Assembly: GCA_017523615.1 (NCBI GenBank)
Contig: JAFWWK010000243.1
Location: forward strand, 1 to 33,273
Length of the DNA stretch: 33,273 nucleotides
Reading direction: 5' to 3'
From: Clostridia bacterium
GTDB lineage: Bacteria > Bacillota > Clostridia > Christensenellales > Aristaeellaceae
Position numbers and translations under genes: made by a program. Position 1 is the first letter of the stretch. Each line of letters begins with the position of its first letter. Shown here in pieces: positions 32,930 to 33,273 of the stretch. The notes below the pieces were generated by a model. That model was not told the DNA's origin. It saw only the letters and a list, made by a program, of their open reading frames with translations, and did not search any database.

Positions 32930-33136
32930 GCGCTCAGTGATGGGACCGGCATGCCCCACCGACAGGTCATGCAGGCCCAGACAAAAAATGATATATCTTT
33001 TTTCAGCGCCAAAGGCGCGTCTGAGATCGCATGAGACGGAATGACGCGCTCTGCGCGGCAAAGAAAAAATGCAGCACGCGGCAGCTCAAATTGGCTGGAC
33101 CAATTTGAGCGTCAGACGTGAAAAAGCTGGAGAAAA
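32930..33136. other. Non-coding stretch with hairpins before the IS end
   Basis: No gene was recognised here. It holds a small GCGCC/GGCGC hairpin near 33007 and a perfect 11-bp inverted repeat, 33084-33094 with 33100-33110, around a five-base loop. Confidence 0.4.
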
Positions 33137-33137
33137 A

Positions 33138-33273
33138 GGGGCTGTGAAAAAAGTCACAGACCCAACGGGAAGAAACAAAAAGTGCCTCTGACCTTTGAAA
33201 AAAGGCAAGGAGGCACTTTTTGTGGTATAATGTTCTTGTGATGAAACAATACCAGAGACAGTATAGTCCAAAG
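33138..33273 (+). mobile_element. Left end of an insertion sequence (IS1182-like?), cut by the window edge
   Basis: From 33138 the sequence reads GGGGCTGTGAAAAAAGTC, containing a CTGTGA/TCACAG inverted repeat. A 12-bp stem (33177-33188 with 33210-33221) ends in TTTTT, then an extended -10 TGGTATAAT (33223-33231) and an ATG at 33241 reading MKQYQRQYSPK to the edge. A terminal repeat, a read-in terminator and then the transposase promoter are typical of IS ends. The peptide resembles starts of IS1182-type transposases from memory only. No ribosome site precedes the ATG. Confidence 0.45.

Noticed and set aside
33086..33271. Minus-strand frame at the right edge
   Set aside because: It runs across IS end hairpins and the transposase promoter and shows no coding resemblance.

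Overview
The window looks like chromosome from an anaerobic Clostridia-type (monoderm Firmicutes) bacterium with fairly high G+C. The evidence is strong AGGAGG-type ribosome-binding sites, DUF503, a 137-codon clostridial peptide deformylase, secreted SH3b proteins, an extended -10 promoter style (TGGTATAAT) and the start of the clostridial Fe-S scaffold-like gene at the left edge. A Christensenellales/Aristaeellaceae-like gut or rumen organism would fit, but that is inference. No tRNA, rRNA, CRISPR array or prophage block was seen.

Layout. 1-3.5 kb: 5' end of an Fe-S scaffold-like gene (-), a secreted 5'-nucleotidase-family protein with an altered catalytic motif (+) and a PaaK/CapK-like adenylate-forming enzyme (+). 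3.5-4.9 kb: a broken L7/L12-like fragment (-) and an XRE/TPR regulator (+). 4.9-14 kb: a long minus-strand run: MgtA-type P-type ATPase, serine hydrolase, UvrA-like ABC ATPase without the UvrB-binding domain, alpha/beta hydrolase, peptide deformylase, second alpha/beta hydrolase and DEDDh exonuclease. 14.2-17 kb: a GH43-type glycosidase (-) divergent from a Gfo/Idh/MocA oxidoreductase (+), with clear promoter signals between them.

17-26.4 kb holds the most interesting part. A two-gene secreted cassette (SH3b protein plus small secreted protein) is followed by a minus-strand operon that looks like a private, divergent chaperone machine: GrpE-like protein, Hsp70 with an extra domain and long helical tail, AAA+ ATPase with an unrecognised N-terminal domain, a single-pass membrane protein, and a protein starting with a degenerate J-like segment that lacks HPD. 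A truncated hexapeptide acyltransferase sits at its head. A double-hairpin repeat that recurs after three stop codons in this window lies inside the operon.

26.5-33.3 kb: DUF503 and a helical-repeat protein, a frameshifted XRE-S24 repressor with a near-consensus promoter, then a DUF134-NifX-like metal-associated regulator followed by two half-size chromate transporters under twin perfect palindromes. A second, paralogous copy of the SH3b/secreted cassette comes next, with a promoter and a strong terminator. The left end of an insertion sequence, probably IS1182-like, runs off the right edge.
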